Shown here: in pieces, positions 27,498-35,831 of the stretch
Layout of the letters: every line of letters starts with the position of its first letter
Numbering within the stretch: position 1 is the first letter of the stretch
From: Flavobacterium ranwuense
Lineage (GTDB): Bacteria > Bacteroidota > Bacteroidia > Flavobacteriales > Flavobacteriaceae
Direction: 5' to 3'
Length of the DNA: 64,000 nucleotides
Assembly (NCBI RefSeq): GCF_004349315.1
Contig: NZ_SMLH01000005.1
Location: 62,001 to 126,000 of the forward strand
The notes under the pieces: model-generated
What the model was told of the DNA's origin: nothing
Database searches by the model: none
The model's input: only the letters and a program-made list of their open reading frames with translations
Program-made: the position numbers and the translations under genes

Positions 27498-27911
27498 ATG
27501 ATACAAAGAATTCAGACTATATATTTACTACTTGCATTTGTAGTTACAGGCATACTGCTGTTTTTTATTCCGTTATGGACAATGAAAGACGGAAAAGACT
27601 TTTATTTCATGCAAAACCAAGTGTATACGATACTATTGGGATTGAGTACTACGCTGAGTTTGTTAAGTATTGTTTCCTATAAAAAAAGACAAAATCAATT
27701 TGTCATTGGCAGATTGAATATCATATTAAATTTGATTTTATTAGGATTGTTTGTATATCGTTCACTAAATCTATCTGGAGAAACACCTGCTGTTTCGGAG
27801 AAAGGTATTGGGATGTTTCTACCTGTAGTTGCTATCGTATTATTAGTCTTGGCTAATAAAGCGATCAAAAAGGATGAAGATCTTGTAAAATCTGTGGACA
27901 GATTGAGGTAA
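27498..27911 (+). CDS. DUF4293 family membrane protein
   Basis: This product of 137 residues has four hydrophobic helices and begins with the family-typical MIQRIQTIYLLLAF. DUF4293 is a Bacteroidota inner-membrane family of unknown function. It is commonly placed next to rho in Flavobacteria, as here (divergent, 182 bases apart). A terminator follows. Confidence 0.85.
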   Translation: MIQRIQTIYLLLAFVVTGILLFFIPLWTMKDGKDFYFMQNQVYTILLGLSTTLSLLSIVSYKKRQNQFVIGRLNIILNLILLGLFVYRSLNLSGETPAVSEKGIGMFLPVVAIVLLVLANKAIKKDEDLVKSVDRLR

Positions 27912-27943
27912 ACCTATAAACTTTAGTTTATTAGTGCGAAGAG

Positions 27944-27973
27944 AACCCGAATGTAACAATTCGGGTTTTTTTG
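27944..27973 (+). terminator. Terminator of the DUF4293 gene
   Basis: AACCCGAAT and ATTCGGGTT pair around GTAAC, followed by seven Ts. Confidence 0.88.
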
Positions 27974-28044
27974 TGTCTTACTATTTTTTTTAGCTAAAAA
28001 AAAGAATAAAAATCTTATAAAATGATATTCTCCTATTTTTTTTA

Positions 28045-28052
28045 TAAATTTG
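28045..28052 (+). promoter_or_regulatory. -7 promoter box of the response-regulator gene
   Basis: TAAATTTG lies 17 bases before ATG 28,070 and inside the longer in-frame extension from 28,022. It favours the later start. Confidence 0.55.
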
Positions 28053-28069
28053 AAAATAGTAATTACGAT

Positions 28070-28732
28070 ATGTTACAAAAAATCAAAATTCACCTCGCTG
28101 ATGATCATCAAATTCTTATTGATGGCATTCGGACTTTACTGCATACCGTCCCTAATTTTGAAGTAGTTGGGTTTTCACTCAATGGCGACACTATTTTCAA
28201 TGAGGTTACCGAAAACAAAGCAGATATTCTTGTTTTAGATATTAATATGCCTAAAAAAGATGGAATCGAAGTCATTAAGGAATTTGCTGAAAAAGGATTT
28301 CCTTGTAAAATTATTGTTTTATCCAGTTACGATGATTTAAGAATAATAAAGGAAGTCATGAAATTGGGCAGTAGTGGCTATTTGACAAAAAAATGTGCCG
28401 GTGAGAATATCGTTGAAGCGATTCAAGCGGTATCCAGAGGCGAAGAATATTTTTGCAAATCTGTTCGGGAAAAAATATTCAGTACCGTCACAAAGGACAA
28501 TATAAAGTTAATAAAAAACGAGTCTGCGGTAAATTCTATTTTAACGGATAGGGAATTAGAAATTATCACATTGATATCACTGGAATATAGCGGTAAAGAA
28601 ATTAGTGATCGCCTGTTTATCAGCGTAAATACTGTTGAAACTCACCGTAAAAATATAATGAAAAAATTAGATGCAAAAAACTCCATAAGTCTTGTTAAAT
28701 ATGCCATTAAACATAAATTAATTAAATCTTGA
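28070..28732 (+). CDS. NarL/LuxR-type response regulator
   Basis: This product of 220 residues begins MLQKIKIHLADDHQ. The receiver domain has the acidic pair DDH, phospho-acceptor Asp57 in LDINMPKKDG and the conserved lysine in GYLTKK. The C-terminal LuxR helix-turn-helix is LTDRELEIITLIS to SVNTVETHRKNIMKKL. An ATG at 28,022 would add 16 residues but overlaps the promoter box. The TPR histidine kinase 190 bases downstream is its probable partner. Targets are unknown. Confidence 0.9.
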   Translation: MLQKIKIHLADDHQILIDGIRTLLHTVPNFEVVGFSLNGDTIFNEVTENKADILVLDINMPKKDGIEVIKEFAEKGFPCKIIVLSSYDDLRIIKEVMKLGSSGYLTKKCAGENIVEAIQAVSRGEEYFCKSVREKIFSTVTKDNIKLIKNESAVNSILTDRELEIITLISLEYSGKEISDRLFISVNTVETHRKNIMKKLDAKNSISLVKYAIKHKLIKS

Positions 28733-28921
28733 ATCGATGGCAATCCATTAGAAACACGATTTACTTTTTATTAAACTTTAACTGGACTCTGAAAGCTAAA
28801 ATTCACATTTGTTTTCCTCTTAAACTATTTCTGAAACAAATTAAATTTTCAATTAATCAGTCGTGGATGAAACATTAGAATCTTTAAAAATCACACAAAA
28901 CAGAATAAAATTAAATTCTCT

Positions 28922-30649
28922 ATGCGGTACAAACAAATTGTTATAGTATTGATTTTACTCCTGAATCTCTCTTGTATCAATGTTTTTTCACAAAAGAAAG
29001 CACCTTCAAAAAAAGAAGTTACCTTGATTTCCAACGAGGCAATTAAGTTAATGAAAGAGGGAATTTTTGAAAAATCATTAGTAAAATCAAGACTTGCTCT
29101 AACGTATGCAATTGCTTTAAAAGATGACAATTTAATTGCCGCAACTTACAACACAATTGCTGCTAATTTTGACCAATTGTCTGAATATGATAAAGCTTTT
29201 TTTTATTATAAAAAGGGATTAGCCCATGCAAATAAAACAAATAATGATGTTTTAAAAAATTGGATAAATAATAATTTGGGAAACATTTATTGTTTTGACA
29301 AAAAACAATATGAAAAGGGAATTTACTACTATAAGAAGTCACTACAATACAGCACCAAAATCCATGATTCAGCTCAAATTGTTTTTACTAAACTCAATAT
29401 TACTTGGGCCTATTTTGACATTGGTCGCTATAACGAAGGACTCCCTTATTTAAAATACATCAATAAACATCACGAAAAACATAGAGATGAATCGACCATT
29501 GTTGCACTGAATATGCTAAATGGAATGTATTACAACTATAAAAATAATCCTAAAAAAGCATTATTCTTTTTCCAGAATGCCATTAAATTAGGAAACGAAG
29601 GAAATGAAAAATCAGACTTATCATATTCACATCATGAATTTTCTAAATTTTTATTAAAAAATGGAGATTATGAAAATGCTTATAAAAATCTGGCACTTTA
29701 CAATGATCTAACTATTAAATTAAACAATGAAGAAAAGCTCAATAAAGCAAGTGTGGCAGGAATAAATCTTGAAATTGACGAGTATAAAAGAGAAATCGAT
29801 AAAATAGGAAATGACTACAAAACCAAAGAATATTTACTACTGCAAGAGCAATCAAGGAGCAGAAAAATTGTAATCGTAATAATTCTGACTTTATTGTTTT
29901 TCTTTTTCCTTTTTTACATTTTCTCAGAAAACTCAAAGCTTAAACAAAAAAACAAAATAAAAGACATAGAAAGTCAGGTACAACAAAATATAATCAACGC
30001 ATCCATCAATGGACAAGAATTAGAACGAAAAAAAATCGCTTCATTTTTGCATGATAACATTAGCGCGTTACTATCATCCGCAGGATTACATTTGAATGCT
30101 TTCACCTCGAAAAACCCCACTAATATGGAAGAAATCATAAAAACTAAAGCCATATTAGAGGAAGCGCATGATCAAATAAGGGATTTATCTCATGAACTGA
30201 TGCCAACCCTTTTAGCACGATTTGGTTTATTTTACGCATTAGAAGATTTATGCGAAAAGAATTCAAATTCAGTAATTCAATTTAACTACTCTATTGTTGT
30301 ACCCACAAAAACACGTTACAATGAGGATTTTGAAATGAAAATGTATTTTATCATAATGGAATTACTAAATAATATCATAAAACACAGTCGCGCCACTCAG
30401 GCTAATTTAATTATTCAAGAAAACAATAAATCGCTTCAAATCAAAATCGAGGATAACGGTAAAGGATTTGACACCGATAAATTTTATATTCTGGAAGGTT
30501 TCGGAATCAACCAAGTTAAAGCCCGAATAAACAATCTAAAAGGAACTATCGCAATACATTCAAAGATTTATTCCTGTACATCAGTTACTATTGAAGTGCC
30601 TATTACCTATCAAAAAAAAATAACTACACCCGTTTTTCCATCTCAATAA
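28922..30649 (+). CDS. TPR-containing sensor histidine kinase (HisKA_3 type)
   Basis: This product of 575 residues has a signal or anchor segment (IVIVLILLLNLSC), TPR-like repeats in an exported domain (about 25-300; ATYNTIAANFDQLSEYDKAF, NNLGNIYCFDKKQYEKG), one transmembrane helix (about 317-337) and a cytoplasmic kinase of NarX/DegS type. The phospho-accepting histidine is in IASFLHDNISALLSS, the N box is LLNNIIKH and the G box DNGKGFD. It should phosphorylate the upstream NarL-type regulator. Its 3' end overlaps the convergent phosphodiesterase gene by 26 bases. Confidence 0.92.
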   Translation: MRYKQIVIVLILLLNLSCINVFSQKKAPSKKEVTLISNEAIKLMKEGIFEKSLVKSRLALTYAIALKDDNLIAATYNTIAANFDQLSEYDKAFFYYKKGLAHANKTNNDVLKNWINNNLGNIYCFDKKQYEKGIYYYKKSLQYSTKIHDSAQIVFTKLNITWAYFDIGRYNEGLPYLKYINKHHEKHRDESTIVALNMLNGMYYNYKNNPKKALFFFQNAIKLGNEGNEKSDLSYSHHEFSKFLLKNGDYENAYKNLALYNDLTIKLNNEEKLNKASVAGINLEIDEYKREIDKIGNDYKTKEYLLLQEQSRSRKIVIVIILTLLFFFFLFYIFSENSKLKQKNKIKDIESQVQQNIINASINGQELERKKIASFLHDNISALLSSAGLHLNAFTSKNPTNMEEIIKTKAILEEAHDQIRDLSHELMPTLLARFGLFYALEDLCEKNSNSVIQFNYSIVVPTKTRYNEDFEMKMYFIIMELLNNIIKHSRATQANLIIQENNKSLQIKIEDNGKGFDTDKFYILEGFGINQVKARINNLKGTIAIHSKIYSCTSVTIEVPITYQKKITTPVFPSQ

Positions 30650-31121
30650 TTTCCATATCCTTGATTTTATCCCCCTCAATCACAAAACGCAACATCGTGC
30701 GTACCTGATGAAAACCACTTTTTCCAGCCGCTCCGGGATTCATGTGTAAGAGATTATATTTCTTATCAAATATGACTTTCAAAATGTGCGAATGTCCACA
30801 AACAAACAATTTTGGCGGATTCGATTCCATCTCCGCTTTGACATTGGGGTTGTATTTCCCAGGATAACCGCCAATATGCGTAATCCAAACATCCACTCCC
30901 TCACACATAAATCGATTGTGCAACGAGAATTCCAATCGGGCTTTAGCATCGTCAATATTACCATAGACACAACGCAACGGTTTTAGCTTTTTTATCGCAT
31001 CCGTTACAGCCAAATCACCGATATCACCCGCATGCCAAACTTCGTCAGCCTGCATGACATATTTCAAAATGGTATCATCAATATGACTGTGCGTATCGGA
31101 AAGAAGAAGTATTTTTTTCAT
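30624..31121 (-). CDS. YfcE/MJ0936-family metallophosphoesterase
   Basis: This product of 165 residues begins MKKILLLSDTHSHIDD; an upstream in-frame ATG at 31,145 would add eight residues outside the family. Two-metal phosphodiesterase motifs are SDTHSH, WHAGDIGD, YGNID, GGYPGK and FVCGHSHI with NPGAAG near the end. E. coli YfcE and MJ0936 hydrolyse phosphodiesters in vitro; the natural substrate is unclear. It is convergent with the histidine kinase and divergent from truA. Confidence 0.9.
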   Translation of the reverse strand: MKKILLLSDTHSHIDDTILKYVMQADEVWHAGDIGDLAVTDAIKKLKPLRCVYGNIDDAKARLEFSLHNRFMCEGVDVWITHIGGYPGKYNPNVKAEMESNPPKLFVCGHSHILKVIFDKKYNLLHMNPGAAGKSGFHQVRTMLRFVIEGDKIKDMEIIEMEKRV

Positions 31122-31142
31122 TATTTTAAAGCTACAAAGTGG

Positions 31143-31157
31143 CAAAGGTACAAAGTT
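31143..31157. repeat. Left arm of a 15-bp inverted repeat with -7 box
   Basis: This is the exact reverse complement of 31,230-31,244. Read on the minus strand it contains TACCTTTG, a -7 box for the metallophosphoesterase gene 22 bases away. Confidence 0.75.
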
Positions 31158-31229
31158 GCTGAGTTTAGTCTCCTATTATTAAAACAAAACCAACCAGAAC
31201 CTAAACTTTTAACCTTTACTCCACATAAA

Positions 31230-31244
31230 AACTTTGTACCTTTG
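31230..31244. repeat. Right arm of the 15-bp inverted repeat with the truA -7 box
   Basis: AACTTTGTACCTTTG mirrors 31,143-31,157. TACCTTTG at 31,237-31,244 is a -7 box for truA. Because transcription would start near 31,250, it supports the truA start at 31,274. Confidence 0.7.
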
Positions 31245-31273
31245 TTCCTTTGAAACTTTGCGACAAACAAACC

Positions 31274-32008
31274 TTGAGATATTTCATCAAATTAGCATAC
31301 AACGGAACCCATTATCACGGCTGGCAATACCAACCCAATGCTGCTTCCGTTCAGGAAACGATGAACAAAGCGTTTTCGGTACTATTGAACACAACCATCA
31401 ATCTTATGGGAGCCGGAAGAACGGATACCGGCGTTCATGCCAAAGAGATGTACGCTCATTTTGATTTTGAAGCACCATTTGACATTCCAAGTTTAATACA
31501 CAAACTCAACTCTTATCTTCCTAAAGACATTGTGATTTATGACATTATTCCGGTTCATGATGAAGCGCATACGCGTTTTGATGCTACTAAAAGAACCTAC
31601 GAATATCATATCAATATCTTTAAAGATGTTTTTTCGCAAGACCAAAGTTGGTATTTCCACCAAAAACTAGATATCAATTTGATGAACGAAGCAGCAAAAT
31701 TATTATTCAATCACACTGATTTTCAATGTTTTTCAAAAGTAAATACGGATGTAAATACTTTTGACTGTACTATTTTTGAAGCCAATTGGAAACAAAAAAA
31801 TGACAACATAATTTTCACTATTTCGGCCAATCGTTTTTTACGAAATATGGTTCGTGCTATTGTGGGAACATTAGTAAACATAGGATTACACAAGATTACA
31901 CTGGCTGATTTTACTGCCATCATAGAAAGCAAAAACCGAGATAAAGCTGGTTTTTCGGTTCCGGCGCATGGTTTATATTTAACCAAAATAGAATACGATT
32001 ACATTTAA
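31274..32008 (+). CDS. truA: tRNA pseudouridine synthase A
   Basis: This enzyme of 244 residues isomerises uridines 38-40 in the tRNA anticodon arm. The start is TTG at 31,274, giving MRYFIKLAYNGTHYHGWQ, the usual TruA N-terminus; an earlier TTG at 31,250 would fall on the predicted transcription start. The catalytic aspartate lies in GAGRTDTGVHA. Later family motifs are RTYEYHI, FSKVNTDVNTFDC and RFLRNMVRAIVG. The downstream ABC exporter may be co-transcribed. Confidence 0.92.
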   Translation: MRYFIKLAYNGTHYHGWQYQPNAASVQETMNKAFSVLLNTTINLMGAGRTDTGVHAKEMYAHFDFEAPFDIPSLIHKLNSYLPKDIVIYDIIPVHDEAHTRFDATKRTYEYHINIFKDVFSQDQSWYFHQKLDINLMNEAAKLLFNHTDFQCFSKVNTDVNTFDCTIFEANWKQKNDNIIFTISANRFLRNMVRAIVGTLVNIGLHKITLADFTAIIESKNRDKAGFSVPAHGLYLTKIEYDYI

Positions 32009-32010
32009 AT

Positions 32011-32075
32011 AATTACGAATTAAAAATTACGAATTATGCATCTAAGATTCAAATCGTAATTTCTAATTCGTAATT
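32011..32075. repeat. Imperfect inverted repeat between truA and the ABC gene
   Basis: 32,011-32,031 pairs with 32,055-32,075 at 20 of 21 positions. The arms are built from the unit AATTACGAATT, which also repeats directly. It looks like a dispersed AT-rich intergenic repeat and not a terminator, since no T-run follows. Confidence 0.75.
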
Positions 32076-32090
32076 CGTAATTCACAAAAC

Positions 32091-33845
32091 ATGAAAGCAA
32101 AAGCATTTGATACCCGATTATTCAAACGAATATTAAAATTCACTAAACCCTACCAATGGCGTTTTAATGGCGTGATTATTTTCGCCATTTCACTATCGAT
32201 TTTTGCGGCATTGCGTCCGTATTTATTGAAACAAACCGTGGATGGTTACATTGCAACCCAAGACCAGCAAGGATTATTGATGTATGTAGTCTTGATGGGA
32301 ATTGTACTATTACTGGAGGTATTTTCGCAATTTTACTTTGTGTATTGGGCGAACTGGCTTGGTCAGGATATTGTAAAAGACATTAGAACAAAATTATTTC
32401 GCCATATTCTAAGTTTCCGAATGAAATATTTCGATCATGTTCCCGTGGGACAACTCGTGACACGTTCAGTTTCGGATATTGAATCGATTGCCCGAATTTT
32501 CAGTCAGGGATTATTCATGATTATCAGCGACTTGATGAAAATGGTTGTTGTACTGGCTTTTATGTTCTACATGAACTGGAAACTGACTTGGATTGTGATT
32601 GTGGCGATGCCAATTTTAGTTTATTTCACTAGAATTTTCCAAAAGAAAATGCAAGTGGCTTTTGAGGAAGTACGTACCCAAATTGCCAACATGAATTCCT
32701 TTGTACAGGAACGCGTAACGGGAATGAAGATTGTCCAACTTTTTAATCGTGAAGAAATTGAATACGAAAAATTCAAAAGCATCAATGATAAACACAAAAA
32801 AGCGTGGATAAAAACCATTCTTTATAACTCCATCTTCTTCCCCATTGCCGATATAATTTCGTCTTTAACCCTTGGTTTTATTGTGTTATATGGCGGAATC
32901 AAGATATTAAACGGGGATAACTTTACCACTTTTGGAGATTTATTTTCGTATACGATGTTCATCGGAATGTTATTCAATCCATTACGTCAAATTGCGGATA
33001 AATTCAACGAGATGCAACTGGGAATGATTGCGGCAAACCGTGTTTTTGATATTTTAGATACCGAAGATCAAATTCAGGATACTGGAATTATCGAAGCGCC
33101 AATCTTTAAGGGAGACATCGAATTCAAGAATGTTCGTTTTGGATATATTCCGGATGAAGAAGTGATAAAAGGAATCGACTTAGAGGTTAATGCTGGTCAA
33201 ACTATTGCTATTGTAGGCTCTACAGGTGCCGGAAAATCTACGATTATTAACTTGCTGAATCGTTTTTACGAAATCAACAGCGGTTCTATTTACATAGACA
33301 ATCACAATATTGAGAATTACACATTGAGTTCGTTACGAAAACAAATTGCGGTTGTTTTGCAGGATGTTTTCCTTTTTGCCGATACTATTTTCAACAATAT
33401 CACCTTAAATAATCCTGAAATTAGTCGCGAACAAGTTTTGGCTGCAGCCAAAAAAATTGGCGTACATGAATTCATCATGAGTTTACCTGATAATTATGAT
33501 TTTGATGTGAAGGAACGCGGCGTTATGTTATCATCAGGACAACGCCAACTGATTGCTTTCTTGAGAGCGTATGTGAGTAATCCCAGTATTTTGATTTTGG
33601 ACGAAGCCACGTCCTCGATCGATACGTATTCTGAAGAATTGATTCAGCGCGCTACGGAAACCATTACCAAAGGCAGAACATCTATTGTAATTGCGCACCG
33701 CTTGGCAACGATTGTCAATGCTGATAAAATTGTGGTAATGGACAAAGGACTTATTGTAGAACAAGGAACGCATCTGGAATTAATCAACCGCGAGAGCGGC
33801 TATTACAAGAACTTGTATGATTCCCAGTTTTCGGTAGCAAATTAG
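32091..33845 (+). CDS. ABC exporter, fused permease-ATPase (MsbA-like)
   Basis: This half-transporter of 584 residues has six transmembrane helices (to about residue 320) and a nucleotide-binding domain. It shows Walker A GSTGAGKS, Q-loop VVLQDVFLF, a slightly unusual signature LSSGQRQ in place of LSGGQ, Walker B ILILDEATSSID and the H-loop AHRLAT. It would form homodimers that export lipids, drugs or peptides. Substrate is not deducible; MsbA/LmrA-type multidrug exporters are the closest class. Confidence 0.92.
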   Translation: MKAKAFDTRLFKRILKFTKPYQWRFNGVIIFAISLSIFAALRPYLLKQTVDGYIATQDQQGLLMYVVLMGIVLLLEVFSQFYFVYWANWLGQDIVKDIRTKLFRHILSFRMKYFDHVPVGQLVTRSVSDIESIARIFSQGLFMIISDLMKMVVVLAFMFYMNWKLTWIVIVAMPILVYFTRIFQKKMQVAFEEVRTQIANMNSFVQERVTGMKIVQLFNREEIEYEKFKSINDKHKKAWIKTILYNSIFFPIADIISSLTLGFIVLYGGIKILNGDNFTTFGDLFSYTMFIGMLFNPLRQIADKFNEMQLGMIAANRVFDILDTEDQIQDTGIIEAPIFKGDIEFKNVRFGYIPDEEVIKGIDLEVNAGQTIAIVGSTGAGKSTIINLLNRFYEINSGSIYIDNHNIENYTLSSLRKQIAVVLQDVFLFADTIFNNITLNNPEISREQVLAAAKKIGVHEFIMSLPDNYDFDVKERGVMLSSGQRQLIAFLRAYVSNPSILILDEATSSIDTYSEELIQRATETITKGRTSIVIAHRLATIVNADKIVVMDKGLIVEQGTHLELINRESGYYKNLYDSQFSVAN

Positions 33846-33993
33846 TGAATGGTGAAAAGTGAGAAGTGTCTTGTTTTACGGCATTAAATTGTACAATTTT
33901 TAAATCTTTACATTTATTGAAACTTTAAACTTTCTCAAAACAGAATAAATCCTTAAATTCGCCCAATCAATTAAATAAGAAAAACACACATAA

Positions 33994-34044
33994 ATGAAAG
34001 ACGCTTTTGCAAATTTCATTTTACAATTAAAAAATAAATACTAG
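33994..34044 (+). CDS. Possible 16-codon upstream ORF before lpdA
   Basis: ATG at 33,994 opens a short frame (MKDAFANFILQLKNKY) that stops four bases before the lpdA ATG. The close spacing would allow translational coupling. There is no independent evidence that it is translated. Confidence 0.3.
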   Translation: MKDAFANFILQLKNKY

Positions 34045-34048
34045 AAAA

Positions 34049-35437
34049 ATGAAATACGATATTATAGTTTTAGGAAGTGGTCCAGGTGGTTATGTTACAG
34101 CTATTAGAGCATCACAATTAGGCTTTAAAGTAGCCGTAATAGAAAAAGAAAACTTAGGCGGTGTATGCTTGAACTGGGGTTGTATCCCAACAAAAGCGTT
34201 ACTAAAATCAGCTCAGGTTTTTGATTATCTTAAGCACGCTTCTGATTATGGATTGACTGTTTCATCATTTGACAAAGACTTCCCTGCTGTTGTACAACGC
34301 AGCCGTTCAGTAGCTGACGGAATGAGCAAAGGGGTTCAATTCTTGATGAAAAAAAATAAAATTGACGTGATTGATGGTTTTGGAAAACTAAAGCCAGGAA
34401 AAAAAGTTGATGTTACTGACAAAGAAAATAAAGTTACTGAATACAGTGCTGATCATATCATTGTAGCTACTGGAGCACGTTCTCGTGAGTTGCCAAACTT
34501 GCCTCAAGATGGTGTAAAAGTGATTGGTTACAGACAAGCAATGACTTTGCCAACACAACCAAAATCAATGATTATTGTTGGTTCTGGAGCGATTGGTGTT
34601 GAATTTGCACATTTCTACAACTCAATGGGAACTGATGTAACTATTGTAGAATTTATGCCAAATGTAGTTCCTGTTGAAGACGAGGACATTTCGAAACAAA
34701 TGGAACGTTCTTTGAAAAAAGCAGGTATCAAAATAATGACAAACTCATCTGTTGAGAGAATTGATACTACTGGAGCAGGTGTTAAAGCATTTGTGAAAAC
34801 GGCTAAAGGAGAAGAAGTGTTAGAAGCTGAAATTTTACTTTCGGCTGTTGGAATCAAAACCAACATTGAAAACATCGGATTAGAAGAAGTAGGAATTGCT
34901 ACTGACAAAGATAAAATTTTGGTAAATGCTTACAACCAAACGAACATTCCGGGTTATTACGCCATTGGTGATGTTACACCAGGACAAGCATTAGCACACG
35001 TAGCTTCTGCGGAAGGAATCAATTGTGTGGAGAAAATTGCAGGATTACACGTAGAACCTATCGATTACGGAAACGTACCGGGTTGTACGTATGCAACTCC
35101 AGAAATTGCTTCTGTAGGATTGACTGAAAAACAAGCTAAAGAAAAAGGATACGAATTAAAAATTGGTAAATTCCCATTTTCAGCTTCAGGAAAAGCAAAA
35201 GCTGCTGGAACACCGGATGGTTTTGTAAAAGTAATTTTTGATGCTAAATACGGAGAATGGTTAGGATGTCACATGATTGGTGCCGGAGTTACGGATATGA
35301 TTGCTGAGGCAGTTGTGGCGCGTAAACTGGAAACTACTGGACACGAAATCCTAAAATCAATTCACCCACACCCAACGATGAGCGAAGCAGTTATGGAAGC
35401 GGTTGCTGATGCGTATGGTGAGGTAATACATTTGTAA
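34049..35437 (+). CDS. lpdA: Dihydrolipoyl dehydrogenase
   Basis: This FAD enzyme (E3) of 462 residues re-oxidises dihydrolipoamide in 2-oxoacid dehydrogenase and glycine-cleavage complexes. The N-terminal FAD loop is GSGPGGYVTAIRA, the redox disulphide is Cys40-Cys45 in GGVCLNWGCIPTK, the NAD loop is VGSGAIGVEFAHF and the C-terminal catalytic base is in HPHPTMSE. No E1/E2 genes are adjacent; the E1 pair at 46-48 kb may use it. Confidence 0.95.
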   Translation: MKYDIIVLGSGPGGYVTAIRASQLGFKVAVIEKENLGGVCLNWGCIPTKALLKSAQVFDYLKHASDYGLTVSSFDKDFPAVVQRSRSVADGMSKGVQFLMKKNKIDVIDGFGKLKPGKKVDVTDKENKVTEYSADHIIVATGARSRELPNLPQDGVKVIGYRQAMTLPTQPKSMIIVGSGAIGVEFAHFYNSMGTDVTIVEFMPNVVPVEDEDISKQMERSLKKAGIKIMTNSSVERIDTTGAGVKAFVKTAKGEEVLEAEILLSAVGIKTNIENIGLEEVGIATDKDKILVNAYNQTNIPGYYAIGDVTPGQALAHVASAEGINCVEKIAGLHVEPIDYGNVPGCTYATPEIASVGLTEKQAKEKGYELKIGKFPFSASGKAKAAGTPDGFVKVIFDAKYGEWLGCHMIGAGVTDMIAEAVVARKLETTGHEILKSIHPHPTMSEAVMEAVADAYGEVIHL

Positions 35438-35454
35438 ATAAATAATCATGTAAC

Positions 35455-35494
35455 GTAGAGACGCACGATAGTAGAGACTGCAGTGCGTCTCTAC
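35455..35494. repeat. 12-bp perfect palindrome, dispersed-repeat type
   Basis: GTAGAGACGCAC (35,455-35,466) is the reverse complement of 35,483-35,494 with a 16-base spacer that repeats GTAGAGAC once more. It is GC-richer than its surroundings and has no T-run. Confidence 0.75.
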
Positions 35495-35504
35495 AGAAAA
35501 ATAT

Positions 35505-35539
35505 AAAATCCGATTTGTGAAAGCAAATCGGATTTTTTT
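35505..35539 (+). terminator. Terminator of lpdA
   Basis: AAATCCGATTT and AAATCGGATTT pair around GTGAAAGC, followed by seven Ts. The same 30-base palindrome is reused at 36,713-36,742. Confidence 0.85.
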
Positions 35540-35831
35540 ATGGGTTTAGCCAAAATATAACGCAGTGTATCTCTACTTTGAAATCGTCAAAACAACGCTA
35601 TTAAAAGTAGTTTTTTAACCTCAACCTACTAAAAAAAACAAATTAAACTACTGCAACTACCTAATCCTCTTACGTCTAAATATTATATAAATACATTAAC
35701 AATGAATTATGAAACTTTTATACAGAATTACGTAACAAAAATTTTAGACCTAATTCCGTAATTTGAATAACTTAAAACAGTTAAATAAACGAAATCCATT
35801 TTCTTTTTATAATTATTTAAATATATGTCTT

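Larger units (their letters stand above)
35438..35831. other. Intergenic region after lpdA with two palindromes
   Basis: This stretch holds two inverted repeats annotated separately: GTAGAGACGCAC / GTGCGTCTCTAC at 35,455-35,494 and the CCGATTT terminator. A degenerate copy of the first arm (GCAGTGTATCTCTAC) lies near 35,562-35,576. The rest is AT-rich and shows nothing recognisable. Confidence 0.6.
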
